DNA from: Quillaja saponaria | Lineage: Eukaryota; Streptophyta; Magnoliopsida; Fabales; Quillajaceae | NCBI GenBank assembly: GCA_029379385.1 | Contig: CM055611.1 | Location: 14,392,062-14,456,061 of the forward strand | Length of the DNA stretch: 64,000 nt | Direction: 5' to 3' | In this document: positions 33,315-46,089 of the stretch, piece after piece | How the letters are laid out: every line of letters begins with the position of its first letter | Position numbering within the stretch: the stretch's first letter is position 1 | Notes under the pieces: model-generated | Told to the model about the DNA's origin: nothing | The model's input: only the letters and a program-made list of their open reading frames with translations | The model's database searches: none | Translations under genes and position numbers: made by a program

Positions 33315-34394
33315 TGTTTGCAAAATATTTCAATAGAGATCAGCCAAGTCGAATTGGCTAACTTCGTAACTATTAATTCACACATTCAGGCAATTGGCTA
33401 AGAAATGGACTCTGTTTCTTAGACAATAGGTTCTTAGGATACTAAAGAAAGCTTATAGTGAATTGGTTCGAATAAAATGTAACTACTGGGCATGAATTTG
33501 TAAAGGAAAGAGATAATAAATAAATGCAATAAATAAAGCATGTAAAGAAATGCAGTAAATAAAGCAGTAGGGACTGAATGTAAAATAGAAATTGAATTTG
33601 ATAAATTGTGTTTTGACATTGGAGTGTTTTTAAAATTGATGACTATTGTCCTATTTATAAACAAAAAAAAAAAAAAAGTCGTTAACCCACTAAGCCTATC
33701 TGCCACCTTTTCCCTTAACTTTCTAACCAAGTATCCACCAATATAGGATTGTGGTTAACAACCAAAGTGAGTTACAGCCCCTGTTAACTGACTTGTCCAT
33801 TAATTCAACAACCAATTTCTACCTCAGCTAATCCAAGTAATGGCTTTTTGATGCCCTATGTCATCATAATCCTTTAAAAATAGGTCATAATCCCTTCAAA
33901 ATAGGAATTGACATTGAAAGTGATCTAATTAGAACAAACTACTTTTGACTTGGTCCAACTTGGTAGATCCAATAGCTCTAGTTAGCTGAATGACCCAATT
34001 TCACTTTAATGAGTCCATAAACTCAATAAGTGTCTAGGCTTGTTGAAAGACTAATTTTGAACCATTTTGAATAAGTCTTCCTTTTATTTTCACCTCTATA
34101 CCATTCCCAACAGCTTTATAGCTGAGATCGTAATTGAAAATCCTTATTTCAAAGGGATTTGAAACCATGTCATTATTCTTTATTCTTTTTTGAATAGAAA
34201 TATTAGATATGGCTTGATTTTGATAACTAAGTGGCCTACTAAATTAGTCTTAACCCAATTAACATAATTTGAATCAAACCCAAACTTAGGTAGCCAACCC
34301 ATTCCATTAGCTGATTAGTGCTCAGCTGATCAAAAATCACCAAATAAGCCTAAATGAACTTAGCCCATAACTTACATATTTTTTGGTGTTAACA
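33315..34394 (-). repeat. 3' LTR of the Tat element
   Basis: 1,080 bp, alignable over its length with 44719-45777. A run of A at 33662-33676 is expanded relative to the 5' LTR. Confidence 0.95.
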
Positions 34395-34879
34395 CTTTAC
34401 CCCATGTATCATTTAAGTATGAGTGCACGAAATACCTGAATAGATGCCTCTTATCCCCTTTTCAAATTTAAAATCTTAGCTACCTTAATGAATAAGAGGC
34501 CAATAAATTTCATTCACCAGCCTTTCCACCTTCTAAGGGATGACAAATCTCTCCAATTTGAATTCAAATTTCATGCTTAGCTTGGCTTCCTTATAATTGG
34601 CTGACTTAAAATTTTCCTTTTTATCTTGCACCTTTTATTTGCTTCCAAATTCTCTAAGCTTCCCGAATTTACTGCTTTTGCTTTATGTTTCCATGGCTTC
34701 TTCAGTTTCAAATTCCCAAAACAAATCCTACTAACCCCTTGATGGTTTAATCGATTCGAGTTCACCAAAATTGACTAGCAATTCTTCACCATCATAACTA
34801 TTTGAAACAGTAATCCCTAAAACCTTAGCTCTATACAATGTTCAACCCAATTCCTTCATTATAAGGTTGGCGACTTCTG
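34395..34879. other. Tat element 3' untranslated region
   Basis: Between the 3' LTR and the antisense frame. It starts (in minus orientation, at its far end) with the purine tract next to the LTR. No domain is seen. Confidence 0.4.
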
Positions 34880-37480
34880 ATCCTGTCCAGGGCTCTCTGA
34901 TTCTCATTATTTCATTTCTCCCAAATTTAGCTACCTATACAACTTGGCTTTCCCTGGTCTAGGCTGCCTGTGGCAAAGATTGGAATAATGAGGAATTTTT
35001 GACATTATTTCCCTTTCTTAACAAGATATTTCTTTCGACAACAACCTACTTTTTGGTTTCTTTGGGTTTTGGTCCACCTTTATCAATGGATTCATCTTTC
35101 CATTCGTGATGATGAGTCCCGTGCTCCTTGACGTGGTTGCTATCACCGGTCTGCCAGTTGACAGTGAAGAACTTTCCACTTTATTTGGAGTTTTCAGGTG
35201 ATAATCTTGGCATTATCTTTAACAAGAACAATTCTTCATACTCATTTTTCCTCATAACTAATGCCAAAAGTAAAGGCCTCGTTATGGATGCCTAGCACAA
35301 TGCTTTCTTGTTGTATTAGCTCTGTAAATATTTTATTTGCACAAGTTTTGTTGCCATTGTTTCTGAATTCTCATATTTCATAATAGCCATAACTTTGGGT
35401 AAAGCTTTGGCTTTAGCCCTTTTGTTTCTTTTTTTATTGTACAAGAGCCTATTTTTAGCCATGGATTAGCTAAAATTAACCAAGATCTAAAAACGATACC
35501 TGGGCCATTATGGTTTTTGCAATTATGGATGTACCACTACTTCCCAAAATTCCATGTTGCCTTCTCAGCTAATGTTCAATCTCCTGAAAGTCCAGCTGTT
35601 CATGGGCACTTACTACAACTAATTCTTTCGACTAAGCTCTTTATATTTGATGTGGTGAACAAGCTTATCTGTTTACCTACTCGAAGTCCTCCTTCTTAGT
35701 TCCCTGATTATGAAAAGCAATATAATCCTACTTGGCTTGTAACTAATACCACAGACCCTGATAATTCTCCTTATTCTTCCAAACTGGTGCTCAAGTTGGT
35801 GTATCATGCCAACTGCTAGAGATTTTATTCATAGGGTAAAGCCCACTACTTGTTATAACAAGTCTTCTCTTGAGCCATATAATCCTCAATGCTTCGTTTG
35901 GCTGTTTAGCTTGATTCAGGGAATTCCATTAACCTTTACTTCTTTTGCCAAATGTAAAACTTGATCAAATTTGCTTTTACCTTAACTGCAACAATTAGCT
36001 AAGAACAATTGTCTAAAACTGAACCTATTTGAGTACTTCCCTTTTGAGGCTTCACCTGGGGAGTCATTTGAATTCATGAATTAGTGACTTGTTGTTCAAT
36101 CTTTTTTCTTTTCGGCTTCTGTTGCCTTTTACTTGACAAAGCTAATTGATGAGCAATCTGATGAATCGACAAAGCCTAAGAGAAAGACAGTAACATCGGT
36201 TACTAAGACTCCTCCAAAGAAAAGTAAAACCTATAGTCTTCCAAAGGTAAATCAAGCAATATCAACTTTAATTTCCCTTTCTTTCGTTTTATTTCTTTGA
36301 CTTTGCAAATATTTTTCTTTTTAGGAACTCAACCATCTGAAGCTATTGATATGGATACCTTTTAGGAAACTCCTAGAGGTATTAAAGTGAGGAATGTTAG
36401 AAGACTTACCTGACAGTCTTCATATGCCCTACCAGTCCCTACTACTGTAGCAAAATCCAAAAGATCACTAGCCAAACCTGAACCTTTGGCTAAGGTATTT
36501 TTTGAACAATCTTATTTTGATTGCTTAACAAATTCGGCCAACTGATCCTTTTTCTTTTTTTTTACAGAAAAAGAAACTTAAGACTCATCTACTTGAATCT
36601 GCCAATGTTCCTAGTACTCTAAAAGTAACACCTCTAACTATTTCTTCATCGGCTGCATCCCTAGTAATTTCTGATGAAGTTCTGGACCAATACTTCAAAT
36701 CTCCAACCCTTTTTTCTAGCCCCACCATAAGGGACACTTCCCCTATCTCTATGCACCTAGAATTTGTTGAAAACTAGTTTCTGAAAGGTTTTCCTTTCAA
36801 TCCTAAAATAGCCGAAACCCTTAAGCTATCAATGTTTAAGATGGCTATATCTGCTAATACTTCTTTGGCGTCTCCCTCTATGAAGGTGGTCTTCAACTAA
36901 ATGGCCTTGCTCTTCAACAATATTGACTTTATTTACTAAGTCAATAAAGAGTGAAAAGAGACCAGCGCTTCTCAGCCAATGCAGCTAGTCGACCTTGAGG
37001 CTAGAAATAGCACTTTTTAAACTCAATTTGAAACTATTAAGAATGATCGGTAATAAAATCTTCTTGAGGAGGCTAGGATTACAAGGAAATTGGAGGATTT
37101 GATCAAAGAGCTGGCTCGGATTCAAATTGAAATAGCTTCTTTCCAGCCTCAACTAAAATTAGTATCGGCTAAGCTCAAAACCAGCATAAATGTCATAATT
37201 GACTTATACAACAAAAGTATTTCCCTGGATTCTGAGATTGCTTATCTAATGAAAAAGAACACACACTTGGAAAGCGATCTAAGTGCTGAAGAAGCTGGTT
37301 TAGCTGAAGCCGAAAAGTCATGGGCTCAACTAAAAGAAATGTTAGCTAAGGTGGAGAAAGAACAAACTGTTGCTGGTTATCCCTAAGCCATGCTATTACT
37401 GCACCACCTATTGCTAAAGATCCTTCAACTATTGAAGATGTCTGTCCTTTGGCAATAATTCTTCCATCCTCAAGCTAGGC
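34880..37480 (+). pseudogene. Antisense ORF with plant mobile domain (PMD) in the Tat element
   Basis: Runs on the strand opposite to gag-pol. Near 35105-35165 it reads MMSPVLLDVVAITGLPVD, the hallmark of the plant mobile domain (compare 'MtPTLLDvaaItGL'). At 35500-35545 GPLWFLQLWMYHYFPKF is a second PMD block. From 37090 to 37386 a 98-residue open stretch (KELARIQIEIASFQ... to EKSWAQLKEMLAKVEKEQ) is a predicted coiled coil, the usual C-terminal part of such proteins. Stops and indels break the frame throughout. Extra antisense ORFs coding PMD are known in Tat-lineage elements; their role is unknown. Confidence 0.75.
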
Positions 37481-37639
37481 GGAAAAACTTTTTAATTGAT
37501 TTTGTTTTCCTAGGCTAGACTCAATTTTGTTCAGTTGCATTAGGCGGCTTTTTCTTTTCAAGTTAAGTAGCTGGCTTGTAGTTACCTTTAAGACTCTTTT
37601 AAAGCGCTCTTTACATGTTAACTAACCGATAAACACCAC

Positions 37640-38800
37640 CTGGAGTAACTTAACTGATAATAAAGGGTCCTTCCTAATTTGGCGACTATTTACTAAGCTT
37701 AGGGTCTTTAGTTTTAATTGGTAAAATGGTTTTCAAATAAGGCCACCTTTTACAAACCTCTTTGCTTTGACATATTTATTGTAGTTCCTGGCCACCTTAG
37801 CTTTATTAAGCAAAATATTATGAAGTGCCATTAACCGATCTTCATCAGCTGAATCTAACTCCATGAATAAGGCTTACAAATACTCCTCAGGTTCCAAGCC
37901 ATTTTGCTTTCTTACCCTTAAAGACTTAACTATAATTTCTAAAAGTAAAACAACATTTTAGCCATATGTTAACCGATATAAAGTAAAACCAATCGCTGTG
38001 CACTTAACATTTCTGTTTGCCCAAAGAACTTCTGAACTTCTGATAACACTTCATGCCATTTCTTAGGCTTTTCTTCTAAGGATCTCTTAATCATATCAAT
38101 TAGGATTCAGTTAACCCATTAGCTTGGGCATAATATGGTGTTGAATGAACTATTTTGATACCAAACTCTTGCGCAAAGGCCACTACCTTATCTCCAGTGA
38201 AAGATGTACCTTGATCAGCTGTTATCATTTAAGGAATACCAAATCAATGAATAATTTGGTTTTTAATGAAACTTATCACATCATCTTGTGTTACAGCCAC
38301 CATCAACTAAGCTTCTACCCACTTGGTAAAATAATCTGTTGCTACAATGATAGAAGAATGCTTCTTAGATGAAGGGAGATAGATCTTACCAATCAAGTCC
38401 ATAGCCCAACCTTTGAAAGGCCACATTTAAACGATAGGATAAAGTTCCTCAGCTGGCATTCTCTGAATTGGACCATTTAGTTAGCATGCTTCGCACCCTT
38501 TAGCATACTTATAGGAATCAGATGTAATGGTTGGCTAATAATAGCCATGTATGTAAATCAACCATCGCATTTTAGGCTCGGATCTATATGTTCCACAAAT
38601 TCCCTTATAAACCTTTCCCATGACCTTCAAAGCTTCACCTTTATTTAAGCATTTCAACAACAAACCTTCATGTCCTCTTTTGAACAATTCATCATCTACC
38701 ATTTGAGATTGAAGTCTATAGAACTAGATGGATTCTTTAGATAGCTAATTAACACAGATCTCTAATTTGGCTCTCATTTGTTGATCTATTGTTGTGATAT
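37640..38800 (-). pseudogene. Tat integrase remnant
   Basis: Minus-strand blocks: CEAC then LNGPIQRMPAEELYPI (38510-38440), WPFKGWAMDLIG (38425-38390), then DYFTKWVEA, ITADQGTSFTG and QANGLTE with the D,D,E acidic residues of the core. This order matches gypsy integrases, which insert the DNA copy. Several stops are present. Confidence 0.8.
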
Positions 38801-39030
38801 TGGGAAGATGAAAGATAATATCTTCAGGATGAATGAGTCTTGAACCCAGAAGCATATTGGCCTAAATTATTGGCATCTTCATTTCCTCCTCTTAGTATAT
38901 GCATTATTATTGCATCAGCAAATTGCTAAAGTAAAGCATTAGCAATTTCATAATACCTTAACAAATTTGGATTGTTGCACTTGTACTCCCTAGTCAACTG
39001 TTTGATATCTAGTTAAGAATCTCCCATGAT

Positions 39031-39558
39031 TTAAACAAATTGAGCCTTCAAGAAAATCAATAATAAGAACCTAAGGATCAAAGTTTCATACTGAACTTGA
39101 TTATTGGAATAGTCGAGTTCTAGTTGAAACATGAAAATGCCAACTTTGCTAGTGAAACTAGTGATAGCAATTCTAGCACCTACTCTTTTCTGAGTTTTAG
39201 ACCCATCAAATGACAAGATCCAAGGCTTCAAATGAATATAGATGTGTGTCTCAACTAGTGGATCTTGTACCTCAACGCATAGGTGTTGAGCTAAAAAATT
39301 AGCTAAAGCATGTCCCTTAACTGCTCCTAGTGGAAATTATATCAAGGTAAAAGCATTTAACTTAATGGTCCATTTCATTAATCTTTCTTGTAAAACAGGC
39401 TTATTGAGTAAATATTTCACTATGTCGATCTTGCACATGACCAACACCTTTTTAGGCAAGAGATAATACTCCAATTTGATGCAAGCATAGTATAAGAAAA
39501 AACATACCTTTTCAATTTGAGTATATCGACATTTAGCATCTATTAAAAGGCTACTCAA
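39031..39558 (-). pseudogene. Tat RNase H region
   Basis: The upper part (39558-39337) reads YTQIEKVCFFLYYACIKLEY and VLQERLMKWTIKL, the reverse transcriptase RNase H connection of gypsy elements. The lower part (39231-39031) reads MKPWILSFDGSKTQKRVGAR then NNQVQYETLI, the second, archaeal-type RNase H characteristic of the Tat lineage. The expected 'AEYEAL' catalytic Glu block is VQYETL here. Confidence 0.8.
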
Positions 39559-39659
39559 ATAGTAAATGGTTTTTTCTATTCCATCATCAACATCTTGTGT
39601 AAGTAGGTAGCCGATAGATTCTTTAGCAGCTCAATATAGAGCTTCCAAGGTATACTTGG

Positions 39660-40760
39660 TATTGAAGGTACCAAGAATAGTGGACTGGCTAAACTCTATT
39701 TGATCTGCTCAAATACCAATTGCTGCTTTTCTACCCAAATAAGCTCCTCAGCTCCTTTTAACCTCAACAAAGGTGAAAAATCCTTAATTTTGACACCAAA
39801 ATTAGCAATGAACCTTCTCATAAAGTTGATTTTGCTAATTAAGCTTTACAACTCTTTATTGTTTTGTGGTGGTCTCGCTTCTAACATTGCCTTAGCTTTG
39901 TTCTTGTCAATTTCAATTCCTTGCTGATGTACTAGAAAGCTAAGAAAATTACTAGCTGAGACTCTAAAAGCTCATTTAGTTGGATTCATCTTCAAATTAT
40001 GAAATCTCATTCTTTTGAAGGCCTACTCTAAATTGGCTAAATGATGATCAACTGTTTTGGATTTTACCACCATGTCATCTACATAGATTTCCATGCTATG
40101 ACCAATTAAATCATGAAAAATAATATTCATCGCCTATTGGTATATTGCATTTGCATTTTTTAAGCCAAAAGGCATGACAAGCCATTCAAAAACTCCTAAC
40201 ACTTATGGGTAATGAAATGCAATCTTATGAATGTCTTCTTTAGCTACAAATATCTAGTTGTATCCTGAATATCCATCCATGAAGGTAAGAATCCCATGAT
40301 TAGAAGCTGCATCCACTAGCATATTGGCTATTAGCATAACATATTTGTCTTTAGAAGTAGCTAAATTCAAGTTTTTGAAATCTATATAGATTCTGACTTA
40401 GCCATTCTTTTTTATAACAGGAACAATGTTAAATAGCCACTCCACATATCTAGCAGTGCATATGAATTTAGCTTTCAAAAGTCTCTCCATTTCCTCTTTG
40501 ATTTTTGGCATTAACTCAAGATTAAACCTTCTAACTGTCTATTTATGATGCTTGAAGCCTTCTTTCATTAGTAACTAATGCTAAACCAATTACCTAGATA
40601 ACCCTGGCATTTTGTGGTATTCCCAAGCAAAACAATCTTTGTACTGTTTGTTGAGCTTGGTCAGCCGATATCTATCAGATTTAGCTAATAGGTCACTGAT
40701 TCTTATTGTTCTTGGCTCTTCTTCAGTACCTAAGTTGACATTAATCAAAGGATCTTGAGC
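39660..40760 (-). pseudogene. Tat reverse transcriptase region
   Basis: The active-site block EIYVDDMVVK is at about 40095-40065 on the minus strand, with both Asp retained. The preceding and following blocks (AFGLKNAN- and GYSGYNQI-like, about 40180-40270) are readable between stops. This is a gypsy-type polymerase, dead by multiple stops. Confidence 0.8.
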
Positions 40761-41235
40761 TTAAAATCTAGGCTTCTACTTTATGAATGAAGCCTTCAAT
40801 TCTTTTTTCTTTTTTTTTTTACATTTGGTCTATTAGTTGATCATACTTTTGCTCATGCCCCCCAAGTGTGCTAAGGGTTGGATCTTTATTCCTAGTTTGC
40901 CTGAAAGCATAGCAAGCCGATGCAGGACGTTCTTGACTACTTTAAGGTTCTTATCCATAAAAACCTTGTAAGAAAGGCCATGGATTGGCCTTAGCTACTG
41001 ATTGAATCTTTATCTAGACACCCTGAACATTGAAGTTGCAAGATTTCATAAACCCTTCTTCATAATTGCTTGGCAATTTCATTGTTTCTATTGCTAGTGA
41101 GTAGAAAATAGTCTCTTCCATCTTTATATCAGTTGTGAATGGGTTCTAATTAGTTGACACCACTTCTATCTTGTCACCTTCCTAAAACATTAACACCTGG
41201 TGCAATATAAAGGGAACACGTTGATTGGAATAAAT

Positions 41236-41500
41236 CTAATCTCTGCCTAACAAAACAAAGTAAGTGGGTTTGGTATCCACTACAAAGAATGTTGAACTTG
41301 TGGTTTTACTTCCAACAGTAATCTTGACTATCAATACACCAATTGTAGTGGCCGCTTCTCTTGTAAAATTAGTCATCTTCATATTGGTATATATAAGATT
41401 AGTTTTTGACTTACCCAATTTCAACATTGTACTAATAAGCATAATGTTCAAAACTGTTTCATCATATATCAAGACTTAGCTGATTGGCCTGCCATTGATA
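41236..41500 (-). pseudogene. Tat protease region
   Basis: One open stretch with LISTMLKLGKSKTNLIYTNM, GVLIVKITVGSKTTSSTFFV and TYFVLLGRD, the fold of gypsy aspartic proteases ('...TNM...GvT..vL.VGS...TFFVid....YnlLLGRD'). The active-site triplet (usually DGG or DSG, before VN.M) reads DET, so the enzyme site is damaged. Confidence 0.8.
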
Positions 41501-43300
41501 TGAGCTTTTGTGTATAAAAGCTTAAGATAGTTAGTCATAATTTATTAAGGTTTCTCAAACTATATCATGACTGGCCCAATTTCCCTCCTTTCCAATAAGG
41601 TAGCCTATTCAGCTTCTTCAATGAAAACATCTCCTTTTAATTTCACCAATGTTTCATCCTTAACAGAGAATTCACTTGGCAGAATGCTTATGATGCCAAT
41701 ATTAATTAAGGGCCCTTCAGTACCTTATTCATTTAGATTATCAATTTCATCAAAATCGAATGTGGTTATTCCATCACCTTCTGTAGAGTCCACCTTAGCT
41801 GTTTCAGCAAAATCACCTGCTTCTACTGAATTTGCTTCTATTGTCACAACTAGGTTATCAGCTCCCACCAAATCTGTCTTAGTTGTTTCCATTAGATTGC
41901 CTGCTTCTGATGTGGCTGTGTTAGCTCTCTTGGAAGACTATCTCTTTCCTTACCACTGTTTTGGCTTCTCTCAGCATTCTTAACATCTATTTTAGCTTTT
42001 AGTTGGATCTTTATCTTTGCCTCCTTCTCTTTTGATGCAAGTAAGGTCTTTTATTGACATTAGCTAACATAACTGCTTTTTAATGTACTTGTTCATGAAC
42101 CATTGCCATTTCTCTGTAGTTGCCTTTGGCTTAATCACCTTTTGAGGCTTTAATTGCTCATCATTTCAAACAGATATCCTCAGTGTAAATATTCCTTTTT
42201 CAAAGTTAATGTCAGTTACCTTTCTTTTCCCTTGTAGAATCGGGTCAGCATCAATATCTGAGAATTTCATCTTGTTAAAGAAGTTACCTCTGCCTCTTTT
42301 TGGGTTTGCTAGAAATTGAAGTCTTTTAGACATGCTTGACCTTTAACTATAAACTTTAGTTATTTTTGCTGTATAGCTAGTTTTCCTCTAGCGGTAGTTG
42401 ATGTCTTAGTTTTTGCCTCTCCTTTGACTCTCAATTACTTTTGTATAGGCCGCTTCCACTCCAAATCTTTTCAATATGATTTAGATTTGGGTAGTGGGAT
42501 TAATACAGTAACCATATTGGTGGATATGGCTAGGAATATATTAGTATCGATTGACATCTCATGTAATCCTTTGTCAGCCAATTTAAATCTTCCATCTTTC
42601 AAAGCTTTTTGGATAGATTCCTAAAAATCAAACAGTTCATAGTAGCATAACTGTATGAGTTATAACACTCATAGTACCGTTTGTCCTTGATCTCTGTAGT
42701 AGATAGTATCTTATATTTGTTTGTCAGCTTGATTTACTTGTCCTTTAGTAAGTAGTCAAAGATCTTATCAACCTCAGAGATATCAAATAAGTAATCTTCT
42801 TTATTTTTCACCTTAGGGACCTCCTTTCTCTTGTTTGGTCTAAGAGCTAAGCAAGGGTAAAGTTTTTCTCTTAAGATTTCGACTACTAACACATCGGCTA
42901 ACTATTCCTCTTCGCTATTGGCTGTTTCTCTTAGATCAAGGTCAGCTAAATCCACTATTGACACCAAATGTGGACCTCTTCCACTTGTATTAACTCTCCT
43001 TTATTCTTTCTCTAAAATGAACTATTCGACTCTAATAGCTTTAGATACCAACTAAGTCAAATCAGTACATTCCTGTATAACCAATTTCTCCTTCAATTGC
43101 GGATGCATGTACCCCCATTGCAATAGTGGCATATTTTGCTTCTAGTAATTACACATTCCATCGGCTTCTCAACTTCCTAAATCTCTTCATATATTCAGCT
43201 CCTGGTTCACTTACCTACTAAATTAGTTTATCAGGTCAATTACTATTACATCTAGTTGCGGCCTGTAAAAAATGATCATGGAAAGCCTCTCCATATATAA
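41501..43300. other. Tat element, gag-protease spacer; no intact domain
   Basis: Coding-like but stop-ridden sequence on the minus strand between gag and protease. No zinc knuckle is confidently readable. Confidence 0.4.
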
Positions 43301-43680
43301 CCAATTTTACATATAATTATAAGACAAAGAAGAATACCAAGTGAAGGTAGTGCCAGTTAAAGATAAAGGAAACAATTTAAGTTTAAAATACTTATTATGG
43401 TTTGCCTTGCCATATTGGGCAGTGAAATTGCCAATGTACTCCATGGTAGACTTTCCGTCCTTGCCAAAGAATGTAGTGAAATCTAGCGTTCTAAAATCCC
43501 TCGGCAAGAGCATGACTTTATCCATCGATTCAAGATATGGTTTTCTATAAACTGACCTGTTGAAAAGCCTCAGCTCTACACTGAAGTGCCTTCTCATCTC
43601 ATCAGCAATCATATTTGGATCAATCAATGATGGCACAATGGGCCTTGCCTCAGCCATCACTGGTGGATACATGTTTGGTA
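43301..43680 (-). pseudogene. Tat gag core
   Basis: The minus strand reads KPYLESMDKVMLLPRDFRTL then FTTFFGKDGKSTMEYIGNFT and LKLFPLSLTGTTFTWYSSL, the retrotransposon gag core of Tat/Athila-type elements. Upstream (to about 44210) a Pro/Gln-rich N-terminal stretch is partly readable. The frame ends near 43307. Confidence 0.85.
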
Positions 43681-44718
43681 TTTGTGCAGCTACTGGTCTT
43701 GTCTGTCTAGGTGATCCTTGATTTTACATGTGATTTAGTTGTTCAGCATACACTACATGATTGGGAGTAATAGGTAGAGGTTGACCCCATGGCTACTCTT
43801 TTTCGTAATCTCCTAGTGTTATATACTAAATTTCAATCCAATATTTGGATATTACATTTGAGTGGCGGCTGACCTTAACTGTGGTTTCTGTTTAGGTGGT
43901 CCTTGGTTACGCATGTAATTCAGTTATTCAGCATACACTGACTGATTAAGAGTAATAGGTATAGGTCGACCTCATGGCTGCTTTACTCCATAATCTTCTA
44001 GTGTTTTATACTGAGTTCCACCACATCCAAAAATTATATATGGCAGAACCTGTTTGTGGCATAGCATTGAAAACTGTTGGGTTAGAAACAGTTGGTATGG
44101 ATGGCAATCCAATAATACTTGAAACAGTTAGAAATCTTTTGGCCATCTGGATTTGCCTGTATTGAGGAACTGGTTGTGCCACTTGATTAATGGGTTCAAT
44201 AATCACTTGCCCCTTAGGTATAAGAAAGAAAGGGACTGTCTATAGCAGTTGAACTAGTTGCCAGCTGTTAAAAGAGGTTGCAGAATACTCTTTCTGCTAT
44301 TGAAAAGTCCTTTGATCTTGCTCTTGGATATTATGCACCTCATTGTGGACCAATGGCTTCACAATCTTGGCTAACTATTTTGACATATGGTACATCAATC
44401 ATTGAGCCCCAAATCAATCGATTGACGAAAAAAAGTAGTCATCACTGTAGGTTGGCTAGGAGTTCCAACTTCTTTCACAGTGGGTGAGGCAGTCATTAGC
44501 TAAGGAGATGGTACTGCCAAAGTAGGAATTACTGTAAGTTGTGAAACCTAAGGATCACATGGTTTCCGGCCACCATTCTTCTTAGCTTTTGATTGTGAAG
44601 TGTCCATATCAGATAAATTCTTCCCATAACGTAGTTGCATGCGCCAGTAAAAATTGTGACCAATAAAGAATCTCTCCAAATACTAGTCATTTTGGTCCTT
44701 TCAGGCGTGCCATAAATA
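43681..44718. other. Tat element 5' leader and N-terminal gag remains
   Basis: Contains repeated halves: 43720-43800 and 43905-43985 share a CTAGGTGGTCCTTGGTT...CATGTAATTCAGTTATTCAGCATACACT-like block, an internal duplication of ~180 bp. The primer site should be at 44700-44718 (minus: TGGCACGCCTGAAAGG), but I cannot assign its tRNA. Confidence 0.4.
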
Positions 44719-45777
44719 TGTTTGAGAAATATTTTAATAGAGATCAGCTGAGTCGAATCGGCTAAATTTGTGAATTTTGATTCCCACATTCAGGCAATTG
44801 GTTAAGAAAATGACTTTATTTCTTATACAGTGAGTCCTTAGGATACTAAAAAAAAGCTCATAGTGAATTGGTTTTAATAAAAGGTAACTACTAGGCATGA
44901 AATTGTAAAGGAAAATGATAATAAATAAATGCGATAAATAAAGCATGTAAAGAAATGCAGTTAATAAAGTAGTAAAGACTGAATGTAAAATAGGAATTGA
45001 ATTGATAAATTATGTTTTGATGTTGGAGTGGTTTTATAATTGATGACTATTATCCTATTTATACAAAGAAAACTAGCCGTAAACCCACTAAGCCTATCTG
45101 TCATGTTTTCCCTGAACTTTCTAATGAAGTAGCCAGCAAATATGAGATTGTGGCTAACAACCAAAATAAGTAACAGCCCCAGTCAGCTGACCTATCGATA
45201 AATTAGGCAACCAATTTCTGCCTTAGCTAATCCAAGTAATGGCTTTTTAATGCCCCATTCACCACAATCTCTTAAAAATAGCAATTAATGTTGAAAATGG
45301 TCTAATTGCAACAAACTGCTTTTGACATGGTCCAACTTGGCATATCCAATGGCTTTAGTCATCTGACTGACCCAATTTCGCTTCAATGAGTCCATAAGCT
45401 TAATAAGTTTCCAGGCTTGTTGAAAGACAAATTTTGAACTAGTTTGAATAGGTTTTCTTTTTATCTTCACCTCTAAATCGTTCCCAACAGCTTTATCTTT
45501 TCAACTGAAATCCTAATTGAAAATTCCTATTTCAAAAGGATTTGAAACCATGCCATTATCCTTTATTATTTTTTGAATAAAAACACTGGATATGGCTCGA
45601 TTTTGATAACTAAGTGGCCTACTAAATTGTTCTTAACCCAATTCACATAATTTGAATTAAGCCCAAACTTCATTAGCCGACCCAATCCATTAGTTGATTA
45701 ATGCTCAGTTGATCAGAAATCACCAAATAATCCCAAATGAACTCGGCCCATACCTTGCATATTTTTTGGTGTTAACA
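44719..45777 (-). repeat. 5' LTR of the Tat element
   Basis: 1,059 bp, ends TG...CA, flanked outside by GGTTT. Substitutions and small indels against the 3' LTR are frequent, which indicates an old insertion. Confidence 0.95.
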
Positions 45778-45782
45778 GGTTT

Positions 45783-46085
45783 ATGAGCATTTGCTAGAAG
45801 AGAACCCTTCATAGATAATTAAACCACCATTTGAGAATCAACTTCAGCTATGACCTTCTTAAACCTTAAGTTCCAAGTAGCTAGTAAATCTAGTATTAGA
45901 TCTCATAGTTCAACTCTAGTATAACAAGTCCATCCTACTTTGCTACCAAAACAAAAAATTTATTGTCCACTACTATCTCGAATAACCCCAGCCACACTAA
46001 AAGGTATAGAATTACCTCTTGAAGCACTGTCAATATTCACTTTAATCCATCCTACTAGTGGAAAATTCCAATTGACCATGGCATC
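45783..46085 (-). pseudogene. LINE RNase H (RVT_3-type) remnant, 5' part
   Basis: The minus strand reads VGWIKVNIDSASRG, then SVAGVIRDSSGQ and VIAEVDSQMVV, the start of the plant LINE RNase H domain with catalytic Asp and Glu positions partly visible. Removing the Tat element and one GGTTT makes this frame continue into 33309-33037, which confirms the nesting. Confidence 0.75.
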
Positions 46086-46089
46086 TATT

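Larger units (their letters stand above)
33315..45777 (-). mobile_element. Ty3/gypsy retrotransposon of the Tat lineage
   Basis: 12.46-kb element, minus strand, with LTRs at 44719-45777 (5') and 33315-34394 (3') and target duplication GGTTT (33310-33314 and 45778-45782). LTRs start TGTTAACACCAAAAAATA. The purine tract GGGGTAAAG abuts the 3' LTR. The order gag, protease, reverse transcriptase, RNase H, integrase, then an antisense plant-mobile-domain frame before the 3' LTR, is the layout known for Tat-lineage elements with extra ORFs. All frames are broken by many stops, and the LTRs have diverged clearly. Confidence 0.95.
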
